Both the position numbers and the translations under genes were made by a program. Of a stretch of 64,000 nt of DNA, positions 55,931-63,537 are shown one piece after another. The first letter of the stretch is position 1; each line of letters opens with the position of its first letter. This DNA comes from JACVRW01 sp963826165 (GTDB lineage: Bacteria > Actinomycetota > Thermoleophilia > Solirubrobacterales > Thermoleophilaceae), in the NCBI GenBank assembly GCA_963826165.1, contig CAWGWC010000024.1, positions 314,828-378,827 on the forward strand. The letters run 5' to 3'. Below the pieces are notes generated by a model. It was not told the origin of the DNA, made no database searches, and saw only the letters and a list, made by a program, of their open reading frames with translations.

Positions 55931-56972
55931 TTAGAGGGCGTCTTTGTTGGGGGCCTTGTAGCGAGCTTCTTCCTTGCTCACGACGCCCTTGGCGACGAGT
56001 TCGGTCAGGCACTGGTCCAGCGTCTGCATGCCCTGCGCGCCGCCGGTCTGGATCGACGAATACATCTGCGCGATCTTGCCTTCGCGGATCAGGTTACGGA
56101 TCGCGGGCGTGCCGATCATGATCTCGTGCGCCGCGATGCGGCCGCCGCCATTGCTCTTGAGCAGCGTCTGCGAGATCACCGCGCGCAGCGATTCGGACAA
56201 CATGGAGCGCACCATTTCCTTTTCCTGCGCCGGGAACACGTCGACGATGCGGTCGATGGTCTTGGCGGCGGAGCTGGTGTGCAGCGTGCCGAACACCAGG
56301 TGGCCGGTTTCGGCGGCGGTCAGCGCCAGGCGGATGGTTTCCAGGTCGCGCATTTCGCCGACCAGGATCACGTCCGGGTCTTCGCGCAGCGCCGAGCGCA
56401 GCGCCTCGGAGAAGCCGAGCGTGTCACGGTGCACTTCGCGCTGGTTCACCAGGCAGCGTTTGCTCTCGTGCACGAATTCGATCGGGTCCTCGATCGTGAT
56501 GATGTGATCGGGACGGTTGTCGTTGCAGTGGTTGACCATGCCGGCGAGCGTGGTCGACTTGCCCGAACCGGTGGGGCCGGTGACCAGCACCAGGCCGCGC
56601 GGCAGCATGCACAGGTCGCGGAAGATCTTCGGCGCGGCCAAGGTCGTCCAGCGACAGGATGACCGAGGGAATGTTGCGGAACACGGCGCCGGCGCCGCGG
56701 TTCTGGTTGAAGGCGTTGACGCGGAAACGCGCCAGCTTCGGGATCTCGAACGAAAAATCGGTCTCGAAGAACTCTTCGTACGCCTTGCGCTGCTTGTCGT
56801 TCATGATGTCGTACACCATGCCGTGCACTTCCTTGTGGGAAAGCGCGGGCATGTTGATACGCTTCATGTCGCCGTCGACACGAATCATGGGCGGGACGCC
56901 TGCGGACAGGTGCAAGTCCGAGGCGTTATTCTTCACGGCAAATGCGAGGAGCTGGGCGACGTCGACGGCCAT
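55931..56972 (-). CDS. pilT: PilT twitching motility ATPase, broken by one single-base insertion
   Basis: 346 codons when repaired, the exact usual PilT length. N-terminal NASDLHLSAGVPPMIRVDGD, FRVNAFNQNRGAGAVFR, then an extra base at 56640-56641 (LDDL frame change), then Walker A VTGPTGSGKST, the Asp box ITIEDPIEFVHESK, Walker B VILVGEMRDLETIRLALTAA, His box GHLVFGTLHTSSAAKTIDR and the C-terminal AIRNLIREGKIAQMYSSIQT (AIRNLIRE motif). Retracts type IV pili. It is divergent from yggS with 45 bases between starts, the standard gammaproteobacterial arrangement. Confidence 0.9.
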
Positions 56973-57017
56973 GCGGGATCCCTTGAAAAACGCCGTTGAG
57001 TATAGACCCGGGTATCA

Positions 57018-57725
57018 GTGATCAATATGTTATCCCTTCCGCAGAATTGCTCGGAGAGCGTCCGGATTGCTCAAAACCGAATTGCGGAGGCCACACGCGC
57101 TGCGGGACGAAGTGTCGATTCGGTCACGCTTCTGGCGGTTTCAAAGGGTCAGGGCAGCGCAGCAATTGACAGCGCCGCCAGCTCCGGGATCGAACATTTC
57201 GGCGAGAATTTCCTGCAGGAGAGCCTGCCCAAGCTCGACGCACTGGCCGGACGCGAACTCACCTGGCACTTCATCGGCCGGCTGCAGGCTAACAAAACCC
57301 GCCCGGTCGCCGAGCGATTCGCCTGGGTGCACACGGTCGACCGCATCAGGGTCGCCGAGCGTCTCTCGGCACAGCGGCCGTTTCATGCGCCGGCGCTCAA
57401 TGTCTGCCTGCAACTGCACGTGGGTGGTGAGGCCAGCAAGGGCGGCGTGGAGGCCGCGGAAATCGCCACGCTCGCGCGCCAGGTGAGCGCCCTGCCGCGG
57501 CTGCGCCTGCGCGGTCTCATGTGCATGCCCCCCGCAGAGACCGAAGTTGCCCGTCAGCGACAGTGGTTTCGCGAGGCACGCCAGGTCTTCGACTATCTGA
57601 ACGAACACGGCCTGGGCCTCGATACTCTGTCGATGGGCACGAGTATCGATTTCGAAGCCGCGATCGCCGAGGGTGCGACCATCGTGCGAATCGGCACAGC
57701 CATCTTCGGACCACGGGAAAACTGA
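57018..57725 (+). CDS. yggS: YggS family PLP homeostasis protein
   Basis: 235 residues from GTG 57018 (ATG 57027 also possible). Alanine-racemase-like TIM barrel that binds pyridoxal phosphate; the PLP Lys lies in TLLAVSKGQG. Further motifs: HFGENFLQESLPKLD, WHFIGRLQANKTR, RGLMCMPPAE and the phosphate-binding end IVRIGTAIFGPRE. The usual LSMGMSxDxxAAI is LSMGTSIDFEAAI here. It starts the yggS-proC-yggT unit, three bases before proC. Confidence 0.93.
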   Translation: MINMLSLPQNCSESVRIAQNRIAEATRAAGRSVDSVTLLAVSKGQGSAAIDSAASSGIEHFGENFLQESLPKLDALAGRELTWHFIGRLQANKTRPVAERFAWVHTVDRIRVAERLSAQRPFHAPALNVCLQLHVGGEASKGGVEAAEIATLARQVSALPRLRLRGLMCMPPAETEVARQRQWFREARQVFDYLNEHGLGLDTLSMGTSIDFEAAIAEGATIVRIGTAIFGPREN

Positions 57726-57728
57726 ACG

Positions 57729-58562
57729 ATGAACATCAGGGCGGCATTCGTAGGCGGCGGAAACATGGGCGGAGCATTGGTCCGCGGACTGATCGCCCGC
57801 GGCCTGCCGGCGCAGAACATCGCGGTGGGCGAAGCCGTGCAGGCACGGCGGATCGCGCTGGCCGATGAACTGGGTGTGCACGTCACCGCCGACAATCGCG
57901 AAGCCATTCAGGGCGCGGACGTGGTGGTGCTCGCCGTGAAGCCGCAGGATATGGCGGGCACCGTGCAGTCTCTCGCCGAAGTTCTCGCACGACACACACC
58001 GCTGCTGATTTCCATCGCCGCGGGAATCCGGGTCTCCGACCTCGCCGCATGGAGCGGCGACGCCGCGGCGGTGGTGCGCGCCATGCCGAATCGGCCCGCA
58101 TTGAATTCGGCGGGCGCGACCGCGATGTACGCGCCTCCGGGCCTGAGCGCCGCGCATCGCGCACTCGCCGAGCAGGTGCTCGGCGCCGTGGGTACCACTG
58201 TTTGGGTGACCGACGAAGCCGCGCTCGACGTGGTCACGGCACTTTCCGGCAGCGGGCCTGCCTACTTCTTCCTGCTCGCGGAACTCATGGCGGATGCCGC
58301 CGTCAACCTCGGCCTGGAGCGCGGCAGCGCCCAGGAACTGGCCATTCAGACTCTTTTTGGGTCCGGACGCATGGCGCGAGACAGTGACGGGGACCTGGCG
58401 CGCCTGCGCGCCGAAGTGACTTCCAAGGGCGGGACCACCGAGGCGGCGTTACGCTCGTTCGATGCGGCGAATCTGCGTGGTATCGTCGCGGCCGCACTGG
58501 GCGCCGCCACCGATCGTAGCCGCGAGCTGGCACGGACTTTTGGAGAGAATTCGCGCAAATGA
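57729..58562 (+). CDS. proC: Pyrroline-5-carboxylate reductase
   Basis: 277 residues. Last step of proline synthesis, P5C to proline with NAD(P)H. The N-terminal Rossmann fold has FVGGGNMGGALVRGLI; the ADVVVLAVKPQDM strand and the C-terminal dimer domain with TALSGSGPAYFFLLAELMAD and TSKGGTTEAALRSF match the family signature. It overlaps yggT by 4 bases (ATGA). Confidence 0.95.
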   Translation: MNIRAAFVGGGNMGGALVRGLIARGLPAQNIAVGEAVQARRIALADELGVHVTADNREAIQGADVVVLAVKPQDMAGTVQSLAEVLARHTPLLISIAAGIRVSDLAAWSGDAAAVVRAMPNRPALNSAGATAMYAPPGLSAAHRALAEQVLGAVGTTVWVTDEAALDVVTALSGSGPAYFFLLAELMADAAVNLGLERGSAQELAIQTLFGSGRMARDSDGDLARLRAEVTSKGGTTEAALRSFDAANLRGIVAAALGAATDRSRELARTFGENSRK

Positions 58563-59095
58563 CTGAGGCACTCGTCTACCTGGTCGATTCGCTGCTGACC
58601 ATCTATCTCTACCTGCTGATCCTGAGATTCGTCATGCAGCTGGTTCGCGCCGATTTCCGCAATCAGATCGCCCATTTCATATTGATCGTCACCAATCCCG
58701 TCATCATGCCGCTGCGCCGCGTCCTTCCGCCGGTGGGCAAGGTCGACACGGCTTCGGTGCTGGCCATCCTCGTGGTCGCCGCTCTGTATCTCGGCGTCAT
58801 TTCCATGCTGGTGAATCACGCGCTGTTAGGGCCGGTGACGTGGGTGATCGAGACAGCGCGCCTGTTGTTGCAGAAGTTCATGTACTTCTTCATGGGCGCC
58901 CTCTTCATCTACGCGCTGGCGAGTTGGCTGGTTCCGGCAGGATATTCACCGGTGATGGCGCTGCTCAGCGCGGTGTGCGAGCCCATATTGCGGCCCATTC
59001 GCCGTTTGATACCACCAATCGGCGGGCTCGATCTGTCGGTGCTCTGGGCCCTGCTCGCACTCGGCGTGTTGTTGCGGCTGTTTCACTTCGCCTGA
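58559..59095 (+). CDS. yggT: YggT family membrane protein
   Basis: 178 residues with four hydrophobic segments in a duplicated arrangement. Each half ends in the YggT hallmark: NPVIMPLRRVLPPVGKVD and CEPILRPIRRLIPPIGGLD. Integral inner-membrane protein of unclear role (ion homeostasis or cell-division links are reported for homologues). Third gene of yggS-proC-yggT. Confidence 0.92.
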   Translation: MTEALVYLVDSLLTIYLYLLILRFVMQLVRADFRNQIAHFILIVTNPVIMPLRRVLPPVGKVDTASVLAILVVAALYLGVISMLVNHALLGPVTWVIETARLLLQKFMYFFMGALFIYALASWLVPAGYSPVMALLSAVCEPILRPIRRLIPPIGGLDLSVLWALLALGVLLRLFHFA

Positions 59096-59308
59096 AAGTG
59101 CGCGGCGCAAGGCGCGCCACCCGTCGGGACAATCACTTATCGGCTTACTTCAACGTCGTCTCGACGCTGTTTCGCGTGGCGAATTGGCGAAGATTCGTAC
59201 AGCCCGCATGTCTCATGTGCACTCCGCGCAACTCGCCACGCGGCCACGTGTGCGCTCGCGACCCTAGAAAACAAGGCATTTGCAGCATGCGCGCGCAAGA
59301 AAATTTAT
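59096..59308. other. Non-coding stretch between yggT and the HU-like gene
   Basis: About 300 bases without a supportable gene up to 59401. I see no RNA gene and no terminator hairpin with a T-tract after yggT; the right end holds the promoter of the HU-like gene (59309-59336). Confidence 0.5.
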
Positions 59309-59336
59309 TTGCACGCGCGAGTGCGTGTGATATGTT
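59309..59336 (+). promoter_or_regulatory. Sigma70-type promoter of the HU-like gene
   Basis: TTGCAC (-35) and TATGTT (-10) separated by 16 bases, preceded by an AT-rich AAAATTTATT stretch that may act as an UP-like element. Predicted transcription start about 59343, giving a leader of about 60 bases with a GGAG ribosome binding site before the ATG at 59402. Confidence 0.6.
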
Positions 59337-59401
59337 GCGCGCCGAATCGCTCGCCACGGACCATCGTTTCCGCGGCATTTTTTCTAACGAGGAGTCGAGT
59401 A

Positions 59402-59713
59402 ATGGCAAAGAAAGGTGGCGCACCGACGAAGTCGGAAATCGTGGCAACGATCTGCAAAGACGCTGAACTGTCCCGCAAGCAGGTCGCCGCGGTGTTCGAG
59501 TCACTCAATGGCATCATCAAGAAGAGCCTGCGTGGCCCCGGCCTGTTCACGCTGCCCGGCCTTCTGAAGATGAAGGTTGTGAAGAAGCCCGCCACGAAGG
59601 CGCGTGAAGGCATCAACCCGTTTACGAAGGAAAAGATGATTTTCAAGGCGAAGCCGGCCTCCAAAAAGGTCCGCGTGCTGCCTCTGAAGAGCCTCAAGGC
59701 CCTGGTGAATTGA
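59402..59713 (+). CDS. HU family DNA-binding protein
   Basis: 103 residues from ATG 59402, the first in-frame start after GAGGAG. Small basic nucleoid protein: N-terminal helices (TKSEIVATICKDAELSRKQ), a shortened beta arm with GLFTLPGLLKMKVVKKPA, and a C-terminal FKAKPASKKVRVLPLKSLK. The arm carries NPFTKEKMIF instead of the usual RNPxTGE. Similar diverged HU-like proteins are common in Xanthomonadales/Steroidobacter relatives. Monocistronic with its own promoter and terminator. Confidence 0.87.
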   Translation: MAKKGGAPTKSEIVATICKDAELSRKQVAAVFESLNGIIKKSLRGPGLFTLPGLLKMKVVKKPATKAREGINPFTKEKMIFKAKPASKKVRVLPLKSLKALVN

Positions 59714-59770
59714 CAATCTGAATTAAGAAGCGTCCACGCAATCGCGCGTGCCACGACGCGCATTGCAACG

Positions 59771-59803
59771 AAAGCCCTGGCATCGAAAGGTGCCCGGGCT
59801 TTT
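59771..59803 (+). terminator. Intrinsic terminator of the HU-like gene
   Basis: 12-bp stem with one mismatch (AAAGCCCTGGCA/TGCCCGGGCTTT), an 8-base loop and a following TTTT-G run. It lies about 58 bases after the stop, and also faces the convergent hydrolase gene ending at 59809. Confidence 0.85.
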
Positions 59804-59808
59804 GTGCT

Positions 59809-60450
59809 TCAAGCGCGCAGGAATTCAACGACCAGCGGTTTGAGCTCGTGCAGCTTGCCGTGGAAGAAATGGCCGGCGCCGGCCAGCACATGCAGTCTTG
59901 GTAGCCGGCCTTGCGGCGTGTGCGCCTGCTGCGCCGCCCACGACAACACGGCGTCGGGAGGCACCACGTCGTCGGCATCACCCTGCGCCAGCATCCAGTC
60001 GCAGTCGGGAGCCGACACCTCGCCGAGTTCGTAACCCACCACCGGCGGGGCCACGGCGACCAGTTTCGCGGGCGCGCTGCGCTGTGCCCCGCGCAGCGCG
60101 ACGAACGCTCCGAACGAGAAGCCGCCTAACCAGAGGGCCGCGCCGGGGAAGCGGTGCCGCCCCGCTTCCACCACGGCAACCAGGTCGTCGGTCTCACCGC
60201 GGCCATGGTCGAAGGCGCCGCCGCTGGCGCCCACACCGCGAAAATTGAAGCGCAGCACCGGCGCACCGCATTCGACCATGGCGCGGGCGAGCGTGTGGGT
60301 CACCTTGTTGTCCATCGTGCCGCCCTTGAGTGAGTGCGGATGGCATGCCACACCGAACACGGACGGCGCCTGGGTGACGTCCTGGAACTCCAGCCGCGCC
60401 TCGAGCGCACCCGCAGGGCCCGCGATGCTGAGGGCTTCGGCGCGAATCAC
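59809..60450 (-). CDS. Alpha/beta hydrolase (short, serine-hydrolase type)
   Basis: 213 residues from GTG 60450. Nucleophile elbow WLGGFSFGAFVAL (G-x-S-x-G), an early strand ACHPHSLKGGTMDNKVTH, FNFRGVGASGGAFDHG, a likely catalytic Asp in LAQGDADDVVPP and His in AGAGHFFHGKLHEL. Matches the small group of cytosolic hydrolases without a lid. Substrate unknown. It overlaps the amidohydrolase stop by 4 bases (GTGA). Confidence 0.85.
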   Translation of the reverse strand: MIRAEALSIAGPAGALEARLEFQDVTQAPSVFGVACHPHSLKGGTMDNKVTHTLARAMVECGAPVLRFNFRGVGASGGAFDHGRGETDDLVAVVEAGRHRFPGAALWLGGFSFGAFVALRGAQRSAPAKLVAVAPPVVGYELGEVSAPDCDWMLAQGDADDVVPPDAVLSWAAQQAHTPQGRLPRLHVLAGAGHFFHGKLHELKPLVVEFLRA

Positions 60451-61751
60451 GGCGCCTTGTAGACGGTGTTGTCCTTCATCACGAACACCACGCGCTCCAT
60501 GACGGAGATGTCGCTCAGCGGGTCGCCCGGCACTCCGGCGAGCTCGGCGAGTTTGCCCACCTCGATGCTGCCGGTGTCCTGCAGCCCCAGGAACTTCGCG
60601 GGCACGCTGGTGGCCGCGCGTATGGCCTGCATCGCGGGCATGCCCGCCTCGACCAGCAGCGCGAATTCCTGCGCGTTCGCGCCATGCGACGACACGCCGC
60701 TGTCCGTGCCGAACATGATCTTGACGCCGGCCTTGTAGGCTTTCGCAAAGGTCTTGCGGATTTGCGGACCCACCTCGAGCGCCTTGGGGCGAATGACCGC
60801 CGGAAAGAACGTCGGGTCCTGGCCCTTTTCCGCCACCCATTTGGCGGCGGTCAGGGTGGGCACGTAGAACGTGCCGTGCTCTTTCATGAGCCTCATGCCC
60901 TCGTCGTCCATGAAGGTACCGTGTTCGATGCTGTCCACGCCGGAGCGCACCGCGCGCTTGATGCTTTCTGCGCCGTGCGCGTGCGCCGCGACGCGGAATT
61001 CGTAATCGTGCGCGATGTCGACCACGGCGCGGATTTCCGCTTCGGTCATCTGCGGATTTCCGCTGTGCGTCTCCAGCGACAACACGCCGCCGCTGGCCAT
61101 GATCTTGATGGTGCGCGCGCCTTCCTTGTAACGCTGCCGGACCGCGAGGCGCGCCGCGTCGGGACCGTCCACGACAGCGTCCTCAAGATCGCCCACTGGC
61201 TCGATACGCCGCGACCAGCCATTGGTCGGGTCGGCGTGGCCCCCCGTGGTGCCGATCGCCTTGCCGGCGGCGACGATGCGTGGGCCGGGCACTTTGCCCG
61301 CGGCCACCGCCCTGGCGAGCGCGATCACCGCTCCCGAGCCGTCACCCAGGTCGCGCACCGTGGTGAAGCCGGCTAACAAAGTGCGGTGGGCGAACACCAC
61401 GGCATCGATCGCCTGGTCAGCTTCGTTGAGGGTGTAGCGCTCGATTTCGGTGCGCCGGTTTTGTTCGCCCGAGAGATGCACGTGCGTATCGATGAATCCC
61501 GGCAGCAGCGTGCCACTCCTGAGGTCGATGACGCGGTCGCCGGTCGCGGGACTGCGGAATCCCGCCTCGATGGCGATGATCCTGCCGCCGTCCACGACCA
61601 CGGTCGTATTGGACTTCACCGTGTCGCTGACGCCGTCGACCAGGCGGCCCGCATGGATGAGCGTCGCGGCGCAGGCCGCGCTCGACCACAGACACAGGGC
61701 CAGCGACGCCGCGCCTACCGCGGAGCGTCCGATCAACCCAGCCTTTATCAA
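60447..61751 (-). CDS. Exported metal-dependent amidohydrolase
   Basis: 434 residues from TTG 61751. Signal peptide (AVGAASLALCLWSSAACA). Amidohydrolase superfamily metal site: FIDTHVHLSG (His-x-His), IKIMASGGVLS (Lys), VAAHAHGAE (His), SIEHGTFMD (His) and MFGTDSGVSSHG (Asp). Resembles imidazolonepropionase-like or Xaa-Pro dipeptidase-type members common in soil Proteobacteria. Periplasmic location is predicted; the substrate is unknown. Its start overlaps the FKBP stop (TTGA), giving the unit fkbp-amidohydrolase-hydrolase. Confidence 0.88.
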   Translation of the reverse strand: MIKAGLIGRSAVGAASLALCLWSSAACAATLIHAGRLVDGVSDTVKSNTTVVVDGGRIIAIEAGFRSPATGDRVIDLRSGTLLPGFIDTHVHLSGEQNRRTEIERYTLNEADQAIDAVVFAHRTLLAGFTTVRDLGDGSGAVIALARAVAAGKVPGPRIVAAGKAIGTTGGHADPTNGWSRRIEPVGDLEDAVVDGPDAARLAVRQRYKEGARTIKIMASGGVLSLETHSGNPQMTEAEIRAVVDIAHDYEFRVAAHAHGAESIKRAVRSGVDSIEHGTFMDDEGMRLMKEHGTFYVPTLTAAKWVAEKGQDPTFFPAVIRPKALEVGPQIRKTFAKAYKAGVKIMFGTDSGVSSHGANAQEFALLVEAGMPAMQAIRAATSVPAKFLGLQDTGSIEVGKLAELAGVPGDPLSDISVMERVVFVMKDNTVYKAP

Positions 61752-62254
61752 CGTATTTCCACCAGCTCGACGTCGAACACCAGCGTGGCACCGGGCGGGA
61801 TGAGTCCGCCGCCGGCACCGCGCGAGCCGTAACCCATTTCAGGCGGTATCACCAGGCGACGCTTGCCGCCGACCTTCATGCCGACCACACCCTGGTCCCA
61901 ACCCTGGATGACCGTGCCCTCACCCACGGGGAATTCGAAGGGTTCGTTGCGATCGACGGAACTATCGAATTTCTTGCCCTTGTTGTCGGGCGCGACCGCG
62001 TCATAGAGCCAGCCGGTGTAGTGCACCAGCGCGGTCTGACCGGACTTGATCTCGGCTCCGGTTCCGGGTGCGAGCTCGATTTTTTGCAATGCCATGGTTT
62101 CGGTTCCTGTGGGAGCGGGTGCGGTGCCGGGAGTATCGGCCGCGGGCGCGGCCCCGGTTGCGGGTGCCGCGGCAGATTCTTCGGGTGGGTCGCGCGGCGT
62201 GCACGCCACGACGAACACTGCCGCAAAAGCGACTGCCAGTAACTTCACGACCAT
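61748..62254 (-). CDS. FKBP-type peptidyl-prolyl cis-trans isomerase, lipoprotein
   Basis: 168 residues. Lipoprotein signal with lipobox VVAC (Cys ~18), an Ala/Pro/Thr-rich linker (~25-52), and one FKBP domain (~62-168): ALVHYTGWLYDA, FEFPVGEGTVIQGWDQGVVG, KRRLVIPPEMGYGSRGAGG and LIPPGATLVFDVELVEI. All PPIase pocket residues of the Mip/FkpA type appear kept. Envelope protein folding. A second, inverted, error-rich copy of this gene is at 63538-64000. Confidence 0.92.
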   Translation of the reverse strand: MVVKLLAVAFAAVFVVACTPRDPPEESAAAPATGAAPAADTPGTAPAPTGTETMALQKIELAPGTGAEIKSGQTALVHYTGWLYDAVAPDNKGKKFDSSVDRNEPFEFPVGEGTVIQGWDQGVVGMKVGGKRRLVIPPEMGYGSRGAGGGLIPPGATLVFDVELVEIR

Positions 62255-62323
62255 TGCGAAACTCCGGTCGACAGCGGGGGCGCCATTATTGCAAACCCCG
62301 GCGCAAAACCCAGAGCAATCCCG
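62255..62323. other. Short leader region upstream of the FKBP gene
   Basis: About 70 bases between the FKBP start and the MITE-like element. No clear sigma70 promoter by eye. Nothing else is seen. Confidence 0.4.
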
Positions 62324-62612
62324 AGGGAGCCTCTGATCAACCCTCCGCGAAGCGCGTTGCGAATCCCAACGGCGCGCCGCAAGGCGCGAGCCGCAGGAGG
62401 ATAGCTCGGCCTATCTCCAAGGCTCGCAACGCCGCGGCGCGCCGTTCGGTTCGCAACCGTCGGAAGAAATAGACATATGGGAGCGGGTGAATTTCATCCC
62501 TGGCGGCGTTGTCACCTCCTCATATGGATTGACCATACTTCGTCGGCTCCGCCTTGCCAGAAATGAAATTCACCACGCTCGCGCTCGCGTGGGGGTTGAT
62601 CAGAGGCTCCCT
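62324..62612. mobile_element. MITE-like palindromic element with 20-bp terminal inverted repeats
   Basis: About 289 bp bounded by perfect 20-bp inverted repeats, agggagcctctgatcaaccc at 62324-62343 and its complement at 62593-62612. No coding capacity. Inside is a nested hairpin at 62371-62443 (GGCGCGCCGC, GCGAGCC and GGAGGATAG arms each mirrored) and a second imperfect mirror pair (GTGAATTTCAT near 62489 with ATGAAATTCAC near 62560). It lies between the FKBP gene and the AAA ATPase gene, with one end at the ATPase stop codon. A target duplication is not evident. It could be a non-autonomous transposon or a REP-type element. Confidence 0.6.
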
Positions 62613-62853
62613 AGAGCAGCTTGTTGGCCTTGAGGTAGCGCTCGAGATCGCGATACGTGTCGTCGCCACCCGCGTACTTGACGAGATTGCGCGCCGTACG
62701 CAGCCAGTCCTGCGTGGTCGGGACCAGTTCACCGGCGGCGCGCAGCAGGTCCTGCTGCGAGATCTCGCGTTCGTGCCGCGTCTCGAGGTATTCGGTGAGC
62801 ACGTACTCCTTGGCCCGTTCCACCAACGCGTCGACGTCCGCACCGGAGAATTG
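62611..62853 (-). pseudogene. 3' end of an AAA+ ATPase gene, truncated at the fold-back centre
   Basis: About 80 codons reading FSGADVDALVERAKEYVL ... REISQQDLLRAAGELVPTT ... RDLERYLKANKLL, ending at a TAG that lies at the tip of the MITE-like element. FSGAD is the lid-helix motif that follows the ATPase core of FtsH/spastin-type AAA proteins. The Walker motifs are missing because the sequence turns back at 62884; an in-frame stop lies at 62854-62856. The intact gene should continue in the real genome. Confidence 0.6.
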
Positions 62854-62884
62854 TTAGCAAGACAACGCCACTGGAACCTGTGCA

Positions 62885-63165
62885 TGCACTGGTTCCAGTG
62901 GCGTGTGCTTGCTAACGATTCTTCCGGTGCGGACGTCGACGCGTTGGTGGAACGGGCCAAGGAGTACGTGCTCGCCGAATACCTCGAGACGCCGGGCGCC
63001 GAACGCGAGATCTCGCAGCAGGACCTGCTGCGCGCCGCCGGTGAACTGGTCCCGACCACGCAGGACTGGCTGCGTACGGCGCGCGGATCTCGTCAAGTAC
63101 GCGGGTGGCGGTCGACGCGTATCGCGATCTCTGAGCGCTACCTCAAGGCCGACAAGCTGCTCTAG
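62885..63165 (+). pseudogene. Mirror copy of the AAA+ ATPase 3' end (right arm)
   Basis: Reads ANDSSGADVDALVERAKEYV ... REISQQDLLRAAGELVPTT and then loses frame for about 20 residues before recovering ERYLKADKLL. Differences from the left arm are indels and substitutions in GC-rich runs, as expected for raw read errors. Confidence 0.55.
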
Positions 63166-63466
63166 GGAGCCTCTGGTCAAGAACCCCCACGCCGCGAGCG
63201 CGAGCGTGGTGAATTTCATTTCTGGCAAGGCGGAGCCGACGAAGTATGGTCAAATCCGTATGTGGAGGTGACGACGCCGCCCAGGGATGAAATTCACCCG
63301 CTCCCATATGTCTATTTCTTCCGACGGTTGGTGCGAACCGAACGGCGCGCCGCGCGGCGTCGCGAGCCTTGGAGATAGGCCAGAGCTATCCTCCTGCGGC
63401 TCGCGCCTTGCGGCGCGCCGTTGGGATTCGCAACGCGCTTCGCGGAGGGTTGATCAGAGGCTCCCT
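63164..63466. repeat. Mirror copy of the MITE-like element (right arm)
   Basis: Starts agggagcctctggtcaag (one change and an insertion relative to the left arm) and ends with a perfect gggttgatcagaggctccct at 63447-63466. About 303 bp versus 289 bp in the left arm, the excess being small insertions. Covers the whole stretch without a gene between the two mirrored gene copies. Confidence 0.6.
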
Positions 63467-63537
63467 CGGGACTGCTCTGGGTTCTGCGCCAGGGGTTTGC
63501 AATAATGGCGCCCCCGCTGTCGACCGGAGTTTCGCAA

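Noticed and set aside
62324..63466. CRISPR or direct repeat array
   Set aside because: All repetition here is inverted, from terminal repeats and the fold-back; there are no regularly spaced direct repeats with unique spacers.
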